A stretch of DNA of 64,000 nt from Nymphaea colorata (GCF_008831285.2 NC_045149.1:10754417-10818416); one strand, 5' to 3'; counted from the stretch's first letter, positions 48,179 to 61,806 are shown. Numbers and translations: made by a program. Notes: generated from the letters alone by a model not told the origin.

Positions 48179-50201
48179 TCCAACTAGACCAAAGCTTCCA
48201 TCGTTTTTGGTATCAATGAAGTATGACTATCATTAAGAATCCGACCTCCTGTATTAAAAGTTTTTTCTGAAGCAACAAAAGTTATTAAAATTGACAACAA
48301 ATCACGTGTCATTTGTGAAAGAATTTGATACTTGAATTCCTTATGCTTTCACGATTGCAAAATATTAAAAGAATCATTATCATCATCATTATTATCACCA
48401 TGCTTAATCAGTCCATCCTCCAAATATACGCCTATCTCAGATTTGATAACCTGAAAAGTAACATTCTCGGCTTTACCTAAGAACTTAAAAAATAGCTTTC
48501 TTCCACTGCATGGTGTGCTTTGACCCTAACTATTGGAAGAATTAATGATAGAAGTATTGACATCCACTTCATTTCTTTGGACATAAATTTCATAAAAATC
48601 TTATAGTGATTGTTTTATCATTTCATTTGTCTCCCTTTCTTTTCTTTATTGACAAATTTCTTAAAAGAAAAATAATGAGAGTTTTACGCATGAATCCAAT
48701 ATAGATATGGTCATTAACAAGTTATAGGATTTTCAATATTTATCAAAATTTTCTTTTATTTTTATTGCCATTGTCTTTACAAATCCACGTTCATTTTCAA
48801 CATTTTCCTACAAAACTTTTTGAACTCTCCAAATTTAAAAAAAAAACAAGTTTATTGTTGCATAAAATGATCCAGAAAATAAGGTAGAGATGTCATAGAA
48901 GACATGAAGAAAATTACATATAACTATCATTTTTTCTCAATCCTCAGGTCCAGGCAACCATATCGAGCTTAGGTCTTCCATGCTATATTTTGCAAAAGCA
49001 TCTTCATATGCAAGGGCTATTTTTAATATAAAATATATCAAATTCCATCGAGTGGATACATCTAACACTAACTTCTTTGTAGTTGAAATTTCAAACTCTC
49101 TGACTACAGCTGCAAAACCATGGAGTCTTGAGGGTGAAACTTTTTTTTACTGTATCTTTAATGCTAATGCATCTTTAATGACATTCAACTCATTTTGCAG
49201 CATCAAATTCAAATATGTGAACTCATTTTGTAGCATCAAATTCAAATATGTGAATAGCATCGCACATGAAAAAAATTAGCTCCATAATACAAGATTGATG
49301 TCACTTTTTTTCATGTTCTCTTTTAATTTTCTAACAATAACTTCATTTGATGAGTTATTGAAATTGTAATAGATATTAATTTCATTTTAATCTCTCAATC
49401 TGCAAAATACTTAGCAATTACATTTGTTAAGACCAACCCCGTTTGAGGTGGCTCAACTTAAGTAAAGTTGATGATACATTGTTGCATATTCCACTCTTTA
49501 TTAATGAAATGCACTGTTAATGCCATATATTCATGTTGTAGATTTGATGTCCACATATGTTTAGTCAAAGCAATCTTATCAACATCCTTCAAAACTTCTT
49601 TCAATTTCTTCTTCTCATTTTCATACAAATTTATTACATCTCTCATAACTGTTATTCTTGAAAGTAGCACCCACTTAGGAAAACCAAGCCTAATAAGGAA
49701 CCTAAATCAACAATTCTCCACTATAAAAAAAGTGTGCTCTCTGGTTGCACCCAAGTTTGCGATTATCTCTCTTATTGATTGAACATTTATGTTAGAACCC
49801 ATTTATATCAGCTTTTTTGTGACATCTAAAGTCTCTCTTGATTTAAAACTTAAAACGATTTGTTTTTTGTTAGCAAAACGTATCAAACATTTGTGTCTTC
49901 TCATTGATGATGTAGATCCACCTATAAGTGTATTGCAATACTTGCATTTCTCTTTTTTCACACCATTTATAATTACCTCGTCAAAATCATTCCATATTAT
50001 AGAAGTCTTTGCTCTTGATCTTTTTGCACCACTTATAAGTACTTCATGAGCATCTATTGAAACTCCTTCATTTTCAGTGTCTTGCGAATCTATAGAAGTT
50101 TCATTAGAGGAATGAACTTCAATTGAGACATCGGCTAAACTTTGTCTCGAATCATATACTCGTTTACCCTTCTCAATAATATTTCTTTTTAAATTTATCA
50201 T
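48179..50201 (-). pseudogene. hAT family B transposase remnant
   Basis: On the minus strand, 50201-49803 encodes a basic start and a BED-type finger (SIIWNDFDEV...KCKYCNTLIGGSTSSMRRHKC). 49670-49458 has the hAT core motif LTKHMWTSNLQHEYMALTVH; the family usually reads TTDMWTS, so the catalytic Asp looks replaced by His. Near 48180-48330 the C-terminal dimerisation motif is seen (SQMTRDLLSI..VASEKTFNTGGRIL). Stops and frame changes separate the parts. Inactive by inference. Confidence 0.85.
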
Positions 50202-51249
50202 TCTTCAAACAAGTAGGTTTTCTTCCTTCTACTCGAGCTATTCTTCTATTTGAACATGAAATTTGTGCTAAACTAAGCAAAACAAATAGATGAAACGAAA
50301 ACATATCGTTTCAAATAAAACCAGGTTTTAGCATGAAGTAGAAAGCTATTACATAACATGACTGGCCAAAACTATGCATAGAACAAGAGTAATTTTAATT
50401 TATCTAGAGGTTATCTAGATAAGAGAATGCAAAAGAAATAGGCGTGTACAAGTAAACTGGAGATTAAAGAATGAATGTTTTCATTTATGTACATGCAAAA
50501 CTGATATTACATCCTAACAATAGATGAAAAAGAAAAGGATAAGAGCATGCAAAAGAAATAGGATATGCAATAAAATATGCAATAGACTAGTAAAGACTGT
50601 CTCATTCTCAAGATAAAAGATCAAGCAAGAAGATCAAACACCCATAGTCATAGAAATAAACAAAGGGTTTGGGAAACCCGTTTTTTAATTAAAAAAATGA
50701 GTTGGATATTTAAAAACTCGCTACACCATTTTCGAGCCGAGTCGAGCTTTAACAATTTAGGTTCAGTGAACTCAAACTCAACTCGATTATTTGAACGAGT
50801 CGACTCATGAACTCGAGCTCGACTCATTAAGCAAATGATTCGACTCGAGCGAACGTTAACGAGTCGAGATCGAGTAGCTCAACTCGTTGTTCACCCCTAC
50901 CTCTATCTTGTGCTCTTTAGTAAAATCAGGCGAGGCATGAATCAATGTTGTTAGCATGGTTTGCTTTAGCTTGTTGAAGACTTTAGTGACTCATTGTTCC
51001 AGACTTCTAAAAAAGTTATGTAAGAGGTGACATGATATGTCCAGAATGCTAAATGGACCTTGTTTATACTTGGTAAGGCCCATAATTATTTATCTCAATA
51101 ACTTGATATCTTTGGGAGTTGCCCCTTGCTCCATGGCTTGGAGCTTTGTAGGGCTCAATGTTACTCACTCAAAACTGACTAGCCGAGGTAAGTCATTTCC
51201 TCAGTTGAAAACATATTTTCATTTTTTTGCTAACATTTCATACTTTTGA

Positions 51250-52300
51250 AACGTTAAATAAACAATGAACATGGTCCAAGTGCTCAGACCAACTTCTGGA
51301 ATAGATCAGAATGTCATTAAAAGATACTATGACAAACAATGAAGGTGTGGATGAAGAATGCCATTCATGATAGTCTAAAAGATGGTAGGAGCATTGGTCA
51401 CATCAAAGGACATAACTGAAAATTTGTGTTTCATGTCTTATATCTTCAATTTAGCTTTCTCTATATCAGCTTGTCATCAGGTGATATGCAAACCCAAATA
51501 TCTAACTTAGTGAAACAACATGCCTCATACAATTCATCTAAAAGCTCCTCTATCACTATGATGGAGTGATTATATGTAACAGCCAATTGAGTAAAATACT
51601 CTATAATCCACACAAAAATCTAGGTATTAACTTTCTTTTTCACTTAACAAAAAGGTATAAAAATGAACTTGAACTTAGACGAACTATGCCACTTTTCATC
51701 ATCTCTTTAACTTATTTTTCAGTCTTGTGATAAAGACATCTTTTTTGAGTTTCCTCCGTTTATTGGCAGGAAATATACTCAATTTTTGGTCTAGATGCTT
51801 TAGAGGGTTCCTTGTGGCAGAGTTTGTGCATGGACTTAGTAGGGATTGATGATGGGTGAGGCTTGGAGGAACCTTGTTTTGATTGGGATGAGTTCCTATA
51901 GGCCTATAATTTGTGATTCTTCTCATCAATCAAATGGGTACTTCTCATGCATTCAGTGAGGGTATGGGGTTGAGGCCCTAAAACCTCAATTCTTACATTT
52001 TCCTCAGTCCTTTTATAAATGAGCCTAGAAAGGTCTTAATGGGCGCATCCTCAATCATTATGCATAGATCTATGAATTTGACTGTCATCATCCTCAATCA
52101 TTATGCATACGATTTCATAATTTGTGAAGGAGAAATTCCAGAGCGTATTGACCATCTCGTCAACCATCTCATCCTACATATATAAGAGGCTAGGGTTGAT
52201 TTGTTGTGCCACCTAAGCCAACACATACCTCTCTTTGGAAATAAAGAGTAGCAACTAAAGTGTACCATCCGACAAAGATTTGGTTGGCAATCAAAGTATC
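51250..52300 (-). pseudogene. decayed Ty3/gypsy gag-RT remnant
   Basis: On the minus strand and across broken frames, near 51500-51610 a block reads like the RT stretch [20 protein letters not shown]. Near 51330-51430 a block resembles MSFDVTNAPTIFQ..MN. From 52300 to 51700 gag-like sequence is seen. Stops are frequent and no LTRs were found. Confidence 0.65.
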
Positions 52301-53468
52301 GATTCACTCTTAAAATCCAATTTGAAATATTTTCAAATCCAATTTAGGGAAATCAATTTGAATTCTAAGCATTTTTACTTTAATTCTCTTCTAATCTCCC
52401 TTGTGATAAAGGTGCTCAACAAAATGATGTGCATAGGATGGTGGAGAGTGTTATGGTGCATGCCGGTAGATGAGTCCTGTGCGTGTGATGCATGACTCCT
52501 AGATCTACTAGTTCGTGCCTCCAAATGCATTATTTACCTTTGGAGCTGTGCATTGTTCGTCTGTTGTTGGATCATTGTGTTCATAGCTCTCACAAAATTG
52601 TTGCTCATAACATCAATTTGATTGCCAAGTTATTTGGAGCATATCCAGATCGTAGTTCTCATGTCTCCTTAAAGGTGTTTCATTTCTTCAACCATCCATC
52701 CATGCGGCCCATAGTCCTTAAAGTTGATTGTTCTTTTTTGAACTTTTGGTGAATGAATTTTCCAAATAAGAAGCGGATAGGAAGACTAGAAAGTTGCGTT
52801 AGATTGTGGAAGAATGTCTAGTCAGCTTCCTCATGACTGCTATAGATTGCATCAAAAAAGAAAAGAAAAGATGCACGCATAGTGGTTAACTGTTTTCATC
52901 ATTTCCTTTTGTTTCTTCCTTGTAATTTCTTTTTCTGTGCATTGATAGTAAGCAAGATGTCACTTCTCTACGGAAAAAACTTTTTGTGCATTTAAAAAAC
53001 AGATAATGGGATCTCCACTGATTAATGGGGCAATTTTCAAGTGGGGAACAACAGATTTTCGTCTACCTAATATTAAAATGAACCAATGAACCGTAATAAG
53101 TACCTTGGCACTAGATGGGCATACAGCATCCAGAAGGCCTGCCAGTTAATTTCCTGCAATAGAAACAATCAGCTGGCATGCATGGCGAGCCACATTAAAA
53201 GGCCAACTCTGGGAGTCATCAATTTTTGTATGCCTTCTATAGTTTCTTTTTATGAGTCATCTTGTCGTTTTATTTGTTGCCATTGGATATTCAGAACAAA
53301 ACCCGACTCTGCAGTTCTGGAATTTGGTTTCACCAGTACGAACTTTTACTGGCGGGAAATAAACATCAGTAAACTTCAAATATGCATATCGTAAGTTAGT
53401 AAATACATGGGGAATCGGGATGGATTTTAGATGGATTTCAGTGGCGGAAGTTGGATTTGAGGAAAGTA
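52301..53468. other. intergenic, nothing firm
   Basis: No recognised gene. Near 53437 CAGTGGCGGAAGTTGG resembles the terminal word of some plant hAT elements, without a partner end. Confidence 0.45.
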
Positions 53469-53478
53469 CTCATTTAAT

Positions 53479-53864
53479 GGAAAGTTGGTAAAAAACCAGA
53501 CCACTTAGGTAAGGAACAAAAACCAGATCTATTGAAATTAATCATAAAAATAATTTTTGAAATCTAACTGTATGATCTTAAGAGTGATTTGATGTGAAAC
53601 ATATATAAGTTAGTTGTTTTGTTACTTAAACAGTGTTTTTTTCAATAGCTAAAAAATGAACTGTTCTTATAACATTGAAATTTTGGTAATGTAATGATCA
53701 ATTCTTTTACAAAAATGATTTGAACTAAAACTTGATTTATATTAAATTAGTATTTACAAGTACATTAGAAGGTTCATATTTTTGTTTAAAACACTTTTTT
53801 ACATGAATTTAACAAGTCTGATTTTTCTTCCTTACCCAAGTGGTCCGGTACCTACCAATCAATC
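53479..53864. mobile_element. Mutator-like MITE, 386 bp
   Basis: Long imperfect inverted ends of about 60 bases share ACCRGACCACTTRGGTAAGGAA. The flanks carry ctcatttaat at 53469-53478 and 53865-53874, a 10-bp duplication that fits the 8-11 bp of Mutator-like elements. No coding capacity. Confidence 0.82.
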
Positions 53865-54302
53865 CTCATTTAATATAGGTCAGAAGCGCCATGAATTAAT
53901 TCTATGATCAGACTTATGAGCAAAAAGAGTTCAGACCATTAATTTATCCATTCTTACAGGCAGGTTCCTTGTACATAAAAAATGCATGTGCATATGGTGC
54001 AAATATTGCATAGCAAATACCAATTTTACTTGACATATAGGTATTACCCTTGTGATCAATGAAAATTAAAAGCAGCTAATTTCTTAGACGACAACAAATG
54101 CAAATTCCTGACCAGATAAATATCAAAGATACTGCGTTGTACCAGTCTGAAATTAATGAAATTTTAGAATATCCTTTTGTGAAGCTAACGGTATGGGCAG
54201 ATTTTGTGATCCAATTGATGAAAATGAACCTCCCTATTGAAGTATGCTTTGTGATAAAGAAATTACTTGATACAAAAAACATAGTTGCAAGACGTTATCC
54301 AC

Positions 54303-54334
54303 GCACACACACACACAAACATAGTTGCAAGATG

Positions 54335-54369
<35 letters not shown>
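54303..54369. repeat. (CA)n and (TA)n microsatellites
   Basis: A short CA run at 54303-54316 and a TA run at about 54335-54369, separated by a repeat of acatagttgcaaga. Confidence 0.9.
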
Positions 54370-54371
<2 letters not shown>

Positions 54372-54419
54372 AACACATCTATGAAAATTGAGTAAACAAA
54401 TCAACTTTCATATTTTAAA

Positions 54420-54520
54420 CTTATTCTCCACCACTTGATTCACTTAGAATCAAAGACGATAATGTCCAATATGAATGGCATATAAAGGTCTGGCGGCTAA
54501 CTGTAATATATAGGTAGCTG
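54420..54520. repeat. dispersed repeat, copy 1
   Basis: TCTCCACCACTTGATTCACT, AGAATCAAA and TATAAAGGTCTGGCGG match, in order, a segment at 58180-58265. Both lie beside TA runs. Probably ends of one MITE family. Confidence 0.55.
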
Positions 54521-54699
54521 ACGGTTCGCACCCTGATATTCCCACGATGTGTGGGCAAGCGAAAATTATACGCGAAGCAGAAAAATTTGGGTTTTGCTTG
54601 AAAATAGACTTTTAGGAGACATGGACTCACTCATGGGTATGTTGATTGACTGTTCCTACTGCCATTAACAAGGATAATCGATCAAAGGTCTAGGTTTTC

Positions 54700-56400
54700 T
54701 CAAGCTTGACAAGTTATTTTTCCTACATGCCTATACAAGGACTGGATTTTTGGAGTTCATTTTGAAGGAAACTTGGATTTGATTGAAAATATTTGTGTAT
54801 TTCAAAAGTTTTTAGAAATTGGGAGATTGCTTTTGGAGTGGGATTTTCAAATTAATTCTAGATTTTGCAATTGAACTTTGATTTGGTCCAAAAATTGGAC
54901 TTTGGGAATTGAGAATTTGGGTCTTGGATAGAATTAAAGATCTTGAAATTGGATGTTGAATAGAATTGGGGACTTCAATTTTTGGTTTTTGAAATTAAGA
55001 TCTTTGGATTAAACATCGAAAATTGGAAATTTGAGCAGGACTTTGGATTTTGACTTGAAAATTATTGGAATTGAAACTTGTTTTTCAAATCAAATGTTGG
55101 TTTTGGAAAAATTGGATTTTGATAGTTTGAGTCTATAATTTTTTGATCTTTTTTAAATTCTAAACTTACAATGGCCTGAAATTGACCAATATCTTGAGAT
55201 TTTGAACTTTTTTTGGAAGTCTTGGAAAAACTTGATCTCATTTGATTGGTGGGATTAGAAAATTGGATTTTAAGATTCCAACTCTAGCTTTGAAGAATTG
55301 TTTTGATTGGAGAAACTTAGTTTTGGGAGCTTTGACCAAGATCATGAAACTTTATGACCTGGATTTGAAAGTTGATGTGGTTTTGGGAAGAAATCTAATC
55401 ATATATTTGAAATTGCTTTTGAAAATGTAAACTTTATAATCATTTTGAAAATTTTGTGTTTTCGCATCAAAATAAGTGAGCTATTCAATTTTTGTCGTAA
55501 TATGACTTAGTCAAGGTAGTGACTTTGACTTGACTCGGTGAGATTTTTATGATAGTGATTGGATGCATTTGTGAAGTGAGTTTATGTATGTATTCATAAG
55601 CTATATGTGCATCTATGTTTTGCTCTCTTTCACTCCATGCATAATTTTAGTTTGATTTCACATCTGTATAGGTCCACCTTGTTGGTGGGAAATGTAGAAC
55701 GCCCTCCAAGCTTATTCTTGTTATGAAGAAAAGCTTTTAGAGACAATGTCCATGAGCTTAAATTTCTGGTTTTGAAACTGAGATTTCAAAATAAAGTGGG
55801 TGAAGAGGAACTTGAATGATCAAATCCCATCATTTGGGAGTTTTGGGGATTTTGAGGAAAACCTCTCTTTGGATGAAGAAAATCTCATTTGTTAGTTCCT
55901 CTAGGATAGAACATTGGCTTTTGAGTTTGGTTTGGAAGTGAAATTTGGTTTTACAAGTTAACTTCAACTCGTTTTTGGCTTGAGATGTGGGCAAAATAGG
56001 TTTCTTAGATAAAACAAATCTAACATTTGAAAATTCTTGGAATTGGGTCTTAGAGAAATTTTATGAGTCTATCCAAATTGCACTAGGTTGATGCATTCGC
56101 AAGATTGAACTTTGAGTTGGAAACGGCTTGGCTTTTGTTGATTTTGTTTAGGAAATGGCTCAATTTGGGAAATAGCTAGTAGCATGTATTGATTTTGAAA
56201 GTGATTGGATATTTAGAAACACATATTTCCAAATGAGTTTGGTGAGAATATGATTTCTCTAGTAGTTTTGGATTTGCTGAAAACACTTGTTTTGGATCTA
56301 GGGTTTTCATTTGAAACCCAACTAGCTTAAGTATACTTTTTTTTGTTAGTTGTTGGTTTTCAAAATAATAGAGATTTTTAAAATTTTCAGAAATGGAATA
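54700..56400. other. C-poor tract rich in TTGGATTTTG-like words
   Basis: About 1.7 kb in which the + strand is strongly depleted in C and built from loosely repeated words such as gaaattgg, ttggatttt and ttttgaaa. No coding frame was recognised. It could be untranslated spacer of a lost retroelement or a decayed simple repeat. Confidence 0.6.
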
Positions 56401-57878
56401 GGTGGAAGCAAGCATATTTCGATTGATATGTTTCATTTTCAAAGGCCATACTCATAGATTGAGTAGATCCAATTCTAGATGGAACTGTTTTAACAAGAAC
56501 ACAAGGTCTAATCCATTGTGCATTCAACAAATGAAAGAACATCCATGCTTCATTCGCCTCTTTTCTCTTTGCATTCATTCATTCAATCACATAGACAAAT
56601 GAGTTTCATCTTTTCCCATTCCATTGTGGTCTTCTTCCTCCAATATCGCACAAATGAGACTTCTTTAAATCAGATTTTAGAAATACTATTTTTTTTAATT
56701 TTTGAAAACAAAAATTTGAGCTAAATGGGTTAGGAGGATCATGGGAATGCTTGCGCATATGCATTAACATGTGCACTTTCTTCATAACGACCCAGTTGGA
56801 CATCATTCCCAGCTTTTAAAATGGAAAACATCCCAGCGCTACCCGCAAGCATTTGTCATTTCCACTCACCATGAAAATGCACTCATGGAACGTCGCCCAT
56901 TTCCAGCAATATAACACTTAGGGAAATGCCATAATCATGTGGATTAGAATGAAAAAGACATGCATGCATAAAAGCTACTGTTTTTAAGGACAGCAAAGGG
57001 GGCTGCCGTCTTTGGGATGAGATAGCTTGGGAAGACCCCAAACCATGAGACCGGTTAGGAATTAGGACGTCAACCACCATAAGCTGGTAGTTGACTTGTG
57101 ATTTTGAGAGAACAGCAAAAACAAGCCCATTGATTTGGGCGTTAGGGAGTCAAAAACCAAGGGCATTGGATAGTTGGAGGGGACGACCTCACCTCGGCTG
57201 CTGCAAGGCAGGCCATGTTGGAGGCGGTCTGACCACGTTAGCAGCCAGCCCCTTTCTAGCTGCTAAACAAGGTCCAACGCTCATTTGTTGAGGATAATTC
57301 ATATATGCATGACAATATATTTAAATGACATGCAAGTTAAAGAAGCAACAGACCTGAGTTGAGGCAAGCACAAGCTGTAATGACGCCTAAAATAAGGCAG
57401 AAACAGGTTTGCCGATCTGGGCTGGACATTGAAGCAAAGTGTAGCTTGAGTAGGGGTTCGCTAGAGGGCTGGACCATCTTGAGGAAGCCTGGGATCAGCC
57501 TGAGGACGCCTTGAATAAAGACGACGCAGGATTGAACTTGAAGCTGGATGGAGTCAAGTTGGGGACACCTACCTCAAATGCGCCTTGGTGGAAGGGATCA
57601 GCTAGAGCTGGGTCAGCTGGACCAAGGTACTGCAAGGGGACGTGAGGTTGAGCTGGTTTGAAGACATCTATGCTGATTATGTTTTGAGTAGGGTGTCAAC
57701 AAGAGTGAGGCAGCTGCTAGGCGACGTGAGGCTGGCTTGGCTGGTGGAGGAACGAACTGGAAGAGTTAACGCCCAAGACTGGGTTAGGCAGACATTGACT
57801 CCGGTTCGGGATATTTCTTGGAATTTCAAACTTGCGATTTGAGATAAATTTGGAAAAAATGTGGGGTGTAAAGACTGA

Positions 57879-57880
<2 letters not shown>
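56401..57880. other. intergenic, nothing recognised
   Basis: Mixed composition, GC-richer at 57000-57800. Open frames here match no family I know. Confidence 0.45.

Positions 57881-57946
<66 letters not shown>
57881..57946. repeat. (TA)n microsatellite
   Basis: A TA run of about 66 bp. Confidence 0.97.
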
Positions 57947-57953
<7 letters not shown>

Positions 57954-60900
57954 GCTGACTTAATGGGAATCATATAAGTCATTTATGTTAAGCAAATCAG
58001 GCGGTGGAGAACAAGTTAAAAACATGAAAGTTAAGTTGTTCATATAAGAGATTGAACTGTCCCTCAAAAGAGGGGAGAGAGAGTGAAAGAGGAAACAAAT
58101 CAGTTTCCTTAAATGAGGACGCTTACCTCCTTTCATGGATATCTCAGTCTACTAAAAAAACAGTTTGGCTTTTATGTTTCAAATTAATCTCCACCATCTG
58201 ATTTGCTTAGAATTAAACACGGAGATGCTTTCTGTTAAGTTTGGTATATAAGGGTCTGGTAGTTATTTATATATATATATATAAAAGAGAAACAGAAAGA
58301 CGTGTAAGTGCCAACACTTATGTGCTAGACCAATTAAGAATAATCTAATCCTTGATGAGTGACAGAAAAGGAAAATAAATTATGAATTTATAATGGGTGA
58401 CTAAAATCTTTTTCTTTTTCTTTTTCCCAACTTTCGATCTGAATGAAATAAAGGCTGGTATTGTTCATGATGGATCTAATACCTACGAGCAGAGAATCTA
58501 CCTGACTCACATGTGCTAAATCGATCACATGTAATTTTGGTCATTGATTTAGTTCTGATAGATGGTTGGACGAGAAAGAATGAGGAAAAAAAAATTATGA
58601 CATTTTGGTCACCTATAATGAATTTTGAATCAGTTTTTTAGGCTGATTTGGGAAAGCAAAACTAGAACCTCATACATATATTTAATTCTATGAGGAATTA
58701 AATCATTGATCTTATATTGTTTTAAATCTATTCAAACATTGGTAGCCCATAATTCACTACTAGAATTTTGTTGCCGACCTACAAATTTGAGATTTCTTAG
58801 TATTTGTAAAGTTGGATTTCAAAAGGCTAGTGGAGTTGATGAAATGCTCAGATGACCAAAGGAGTGGAGTTTTTGAATTAATTTTTCATATTTTCAAGCG
58901 AATTGAGCATTGATCCATTAAATTTTGGCCATCCAATATCATCTACTCCATTATGAGGGACTCAATCAACTTTCATTAGTCTATTATGATATATTACAGT
59001 CCACAAAAAAATTTATGTGGTTTAACCTTACAAGAAGCAAGCAAGTATTGAATACTACATATGATACAAAAAGCAATAAACCTTGTACATAAATATTCTT
59101 TTTCACCACACATGATGAGTATGTATGTGAACATATTGTGGTTTAACCTTACAAGAAGCTCAAACTGGTATCTAGTTCTACTATGAAACTCCAAACACGC
59201 ACAAACACACACACACACACATATTAAGAGGATGTGCAACGCCAAGACACACACTGCTCATGTGACCACTTTGTCGATGGGTATGTTAATGATGTTTCAT
59301 GTTCGATCTACGTAGCAAATCTAATTTGTCTAGATGTTGCAGATCAACAGAAGAAATTCACGGAGAATTAGTAACATTTAACTGTCCCTTTGCAATATTA
59401 TTTTTGCAAGGAAAAGCACAGACATTGTACGCTGATTTTTTGCCAACTCTAATGGTATTATTTTGGTTGTAACTGAAACATTTTTGTGACGCAAATGAGA
59501 TTACCACAAAATTTGTGTAGCTTTTGTTTATGTAAACAATAATTTTTTTATAATACAAAGTAATTGTTTCTCTCTCTCTCTCTCTTTATACATATACATA
59601 TATAGGTAGACACCAGGCCTTAGACCAATAATGATTCGTCTTAACTGTTGATTTGAAATCAATAGAAAAAGTTGTTGGTTAATGGGAGATTACTAAAATA
59701 ACTTATGCCTTTTTTCTTTCCCATTTTCTTTGAACCATTCATTTTGAAAAGATCTAACAAAAAAATATAAATTGGCGCCCAACAAATTGGCCCACATCCA
59801 ACATCCGCTCAACTTTTCAAACACCACAAAGATACCCCAACTTTTGCATGTATGTCTCAAACAACCCCTTAGACAGAAAAAAATATAAAAATAGCAGAGA
59901 AAATGCCAGAAGTGCTCCGTACAATTTTTTTTTTTCAAAATTTAACACAAACATGGGAAGGGGCTGCCTCACGGGCCATCCAGCAATGGACGACCTCGCT
60001 TCCCTGACCTAAAGTCGAGGGTTGCCATCTCTCGCCATCGCGCCAAGGGCAGGGATGATGGCGAAGTTTGGAATACTTGCCTCCCTCGTAGTCGGTTGCG
60101 ACACAAAGTTGGTTATATACGCCACTTTTCTGTATGTAATTTTATGTGTCTTTTAGGCACGACAAAAAAAAGTCCATCATTAATAAAAAAACTTACTTTT
60201 TGTGGAGACAAAAAAAAACTACTAAACAAAGATTTTGAGGATTCTGATGAGGATAAAATTTGTATACATATCGTTGTAACCAATATCCTTTAAGCAGTAA
60301 AAAAAAATGTTTTTATTTTTTTGTCTTGCTTATACCATTATTTTATTTATCTTATAAATATTTTATTATCTTATAAACATTATCTTATATTTATGTTTAA
60401 TGTTATTTCATTATGTCATAATTTTTTGTTATCTTATATACATTATCTCGTACTTATATTGGATGTTATGTCATACATCCATCTAATCGTTATCTCATTA
60501 TCTCATAATTTTTTTTGTTATCTTAAAAACATTATATCATATTTATTTGTTATTTATGTAACGGTATGAAAGTAAACATATTGGTAGTAGGGTCCACCTC
60601 GACATGTTAATATTAGTGTCCACCCCTTGTTGCATACGCCAGAGTGGCACACGTGACTCGGTATGGTCTCCACATGAAAGGATTGATGGCCCTCGCCGGT
60701 CAGAGGGCCGCCTCTTGCTGAACGGAACCAATCTGGTTCTAAATTATTGTAGACAAAAGAGAGAAACTAAGACAGCGTAGAATTGTAAACAGAAATAGTT
60801 CCAATTTGATGCTGGAGTTTTCAATCTTTTCACCGGTTTTTCAAAGAAACTGGACAGCGAAACCAGCCTTGTGGTTTGGTTCATAATCTGCCAATTCTAG

Positions 60901-61749
60901 GTTATTTATTTTGATTTATTCTTGCGTCAAAACCTTTCTAAACTCACTTCTGAACCCTTTTCAAGCAAAAAAAAAAAAAAAGCGACAATTAAATACACAG
61001 GGAGAAGCGAGTTTTAGCACAGAAAATCAAAGATTTGCTGTTGGAAAAACGGAATAACCAACCAGAGGCTCGATTTCCTCAGAAACCGATCAAATGCGAA
61101 GCACTTCTTATTTCTTTACGCAAAAACACTGTAGGCTCAAGCTAAACTGTTTTCAAGCAAAATCCCTATTTCTCAATCCTCTGAAAACCGAATTTTGCAT
61201 TGGAAATCAAAATTTTCTGCTAGAAAAGGGGAAAACCCAAGCTAATAAAAATTAGAGGTCAGTTAAAAGATTGATTCAATGATTGTTTTCGATAGGTTTT
61301 AATGGGAATCCTTCTAGGTAGATCCTAGACTGCTTCTAGCACAAAAACAGCATAGAATCTTCCAAAAAGTATGAGACTTTCGTTCTAGAATCAATCGAAT
61401 ATCACCGGTAGCAGGAATGCCCGATATGCTGGCGGAAACGAGAGGAACCGTCCAGCCAGGGAGGCGATGCGGTCCTTTGCCAGACGGCCAGTGAGGCTGT
61501 CCCTTTTCTTTTTTGTTAAATTAAACAAATAAAGTTTTTCAGAAAGGTCATTTTTGTCCTTTTATTCTACTATTTTAATAAAATTGGATGAGAAAGTGGT
61601 TGTTTGAGATTTTATGGTGTTTAAAAATTTGAGCGGCTGTTTGATAATTTGATGTTGGCGCATTCATTGGGCGTCTATTTATAATTTTTTCAAATGATTC
61701 CTTACACCTCTAGCACCAAGGAGTATGGTGTGTACCAATACTTCTTTCT

Positions 61750-61752
<3 letters not shown>
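57947..61752. other. intergenic; repeat fragments only
   Basis: Contains the second copy of the dispersed repeat (58180-58265), a CT run near 59570-59586, and a stretch at 60320-60560 of loosely repeated TTATCTTATA..ACATTAT words. No gene was recognised. Confidence 0.5.

Positions 61753-61806
<54 letters not shown>

Larger units (their letters stand above)
45796..50899 (-). mobile_element. hAT DNA transposon, family B (5.1 kb), decayed
   Basis: Begins TAGGGGTGAACAA and ends TTGTTCACCCCTA, an inverted pair of 13 bases. Subterminal parts are rich in CTCGA/GAGCTC words on both sides (45850-45960 and 50700-50890). It carries a broken minus-strand transposase with BED finger and hAT C-terminal motif. 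It also contains a non-coding tandem array (46850-47940). The ends and gene differ from family A in introns 3, 5 and 6. Confidence 0.93.
45788..50907. repeat. 8-bp target-site duplication pair of hAT family B
   Basis: cctctatc at 45788-45795 and 50900-50907 flanks the element exactly. Confidence 0.95.

Noticed and set aside
45229-53450. CAGGGGCGGAGGCAGG (45229) and CAGTGGCGGAAGTTGG (53437) as two ends of one element
   Set aside because: Both words point the same way rather than inward, and no shared target duplication was found; more likely two separate fragments.
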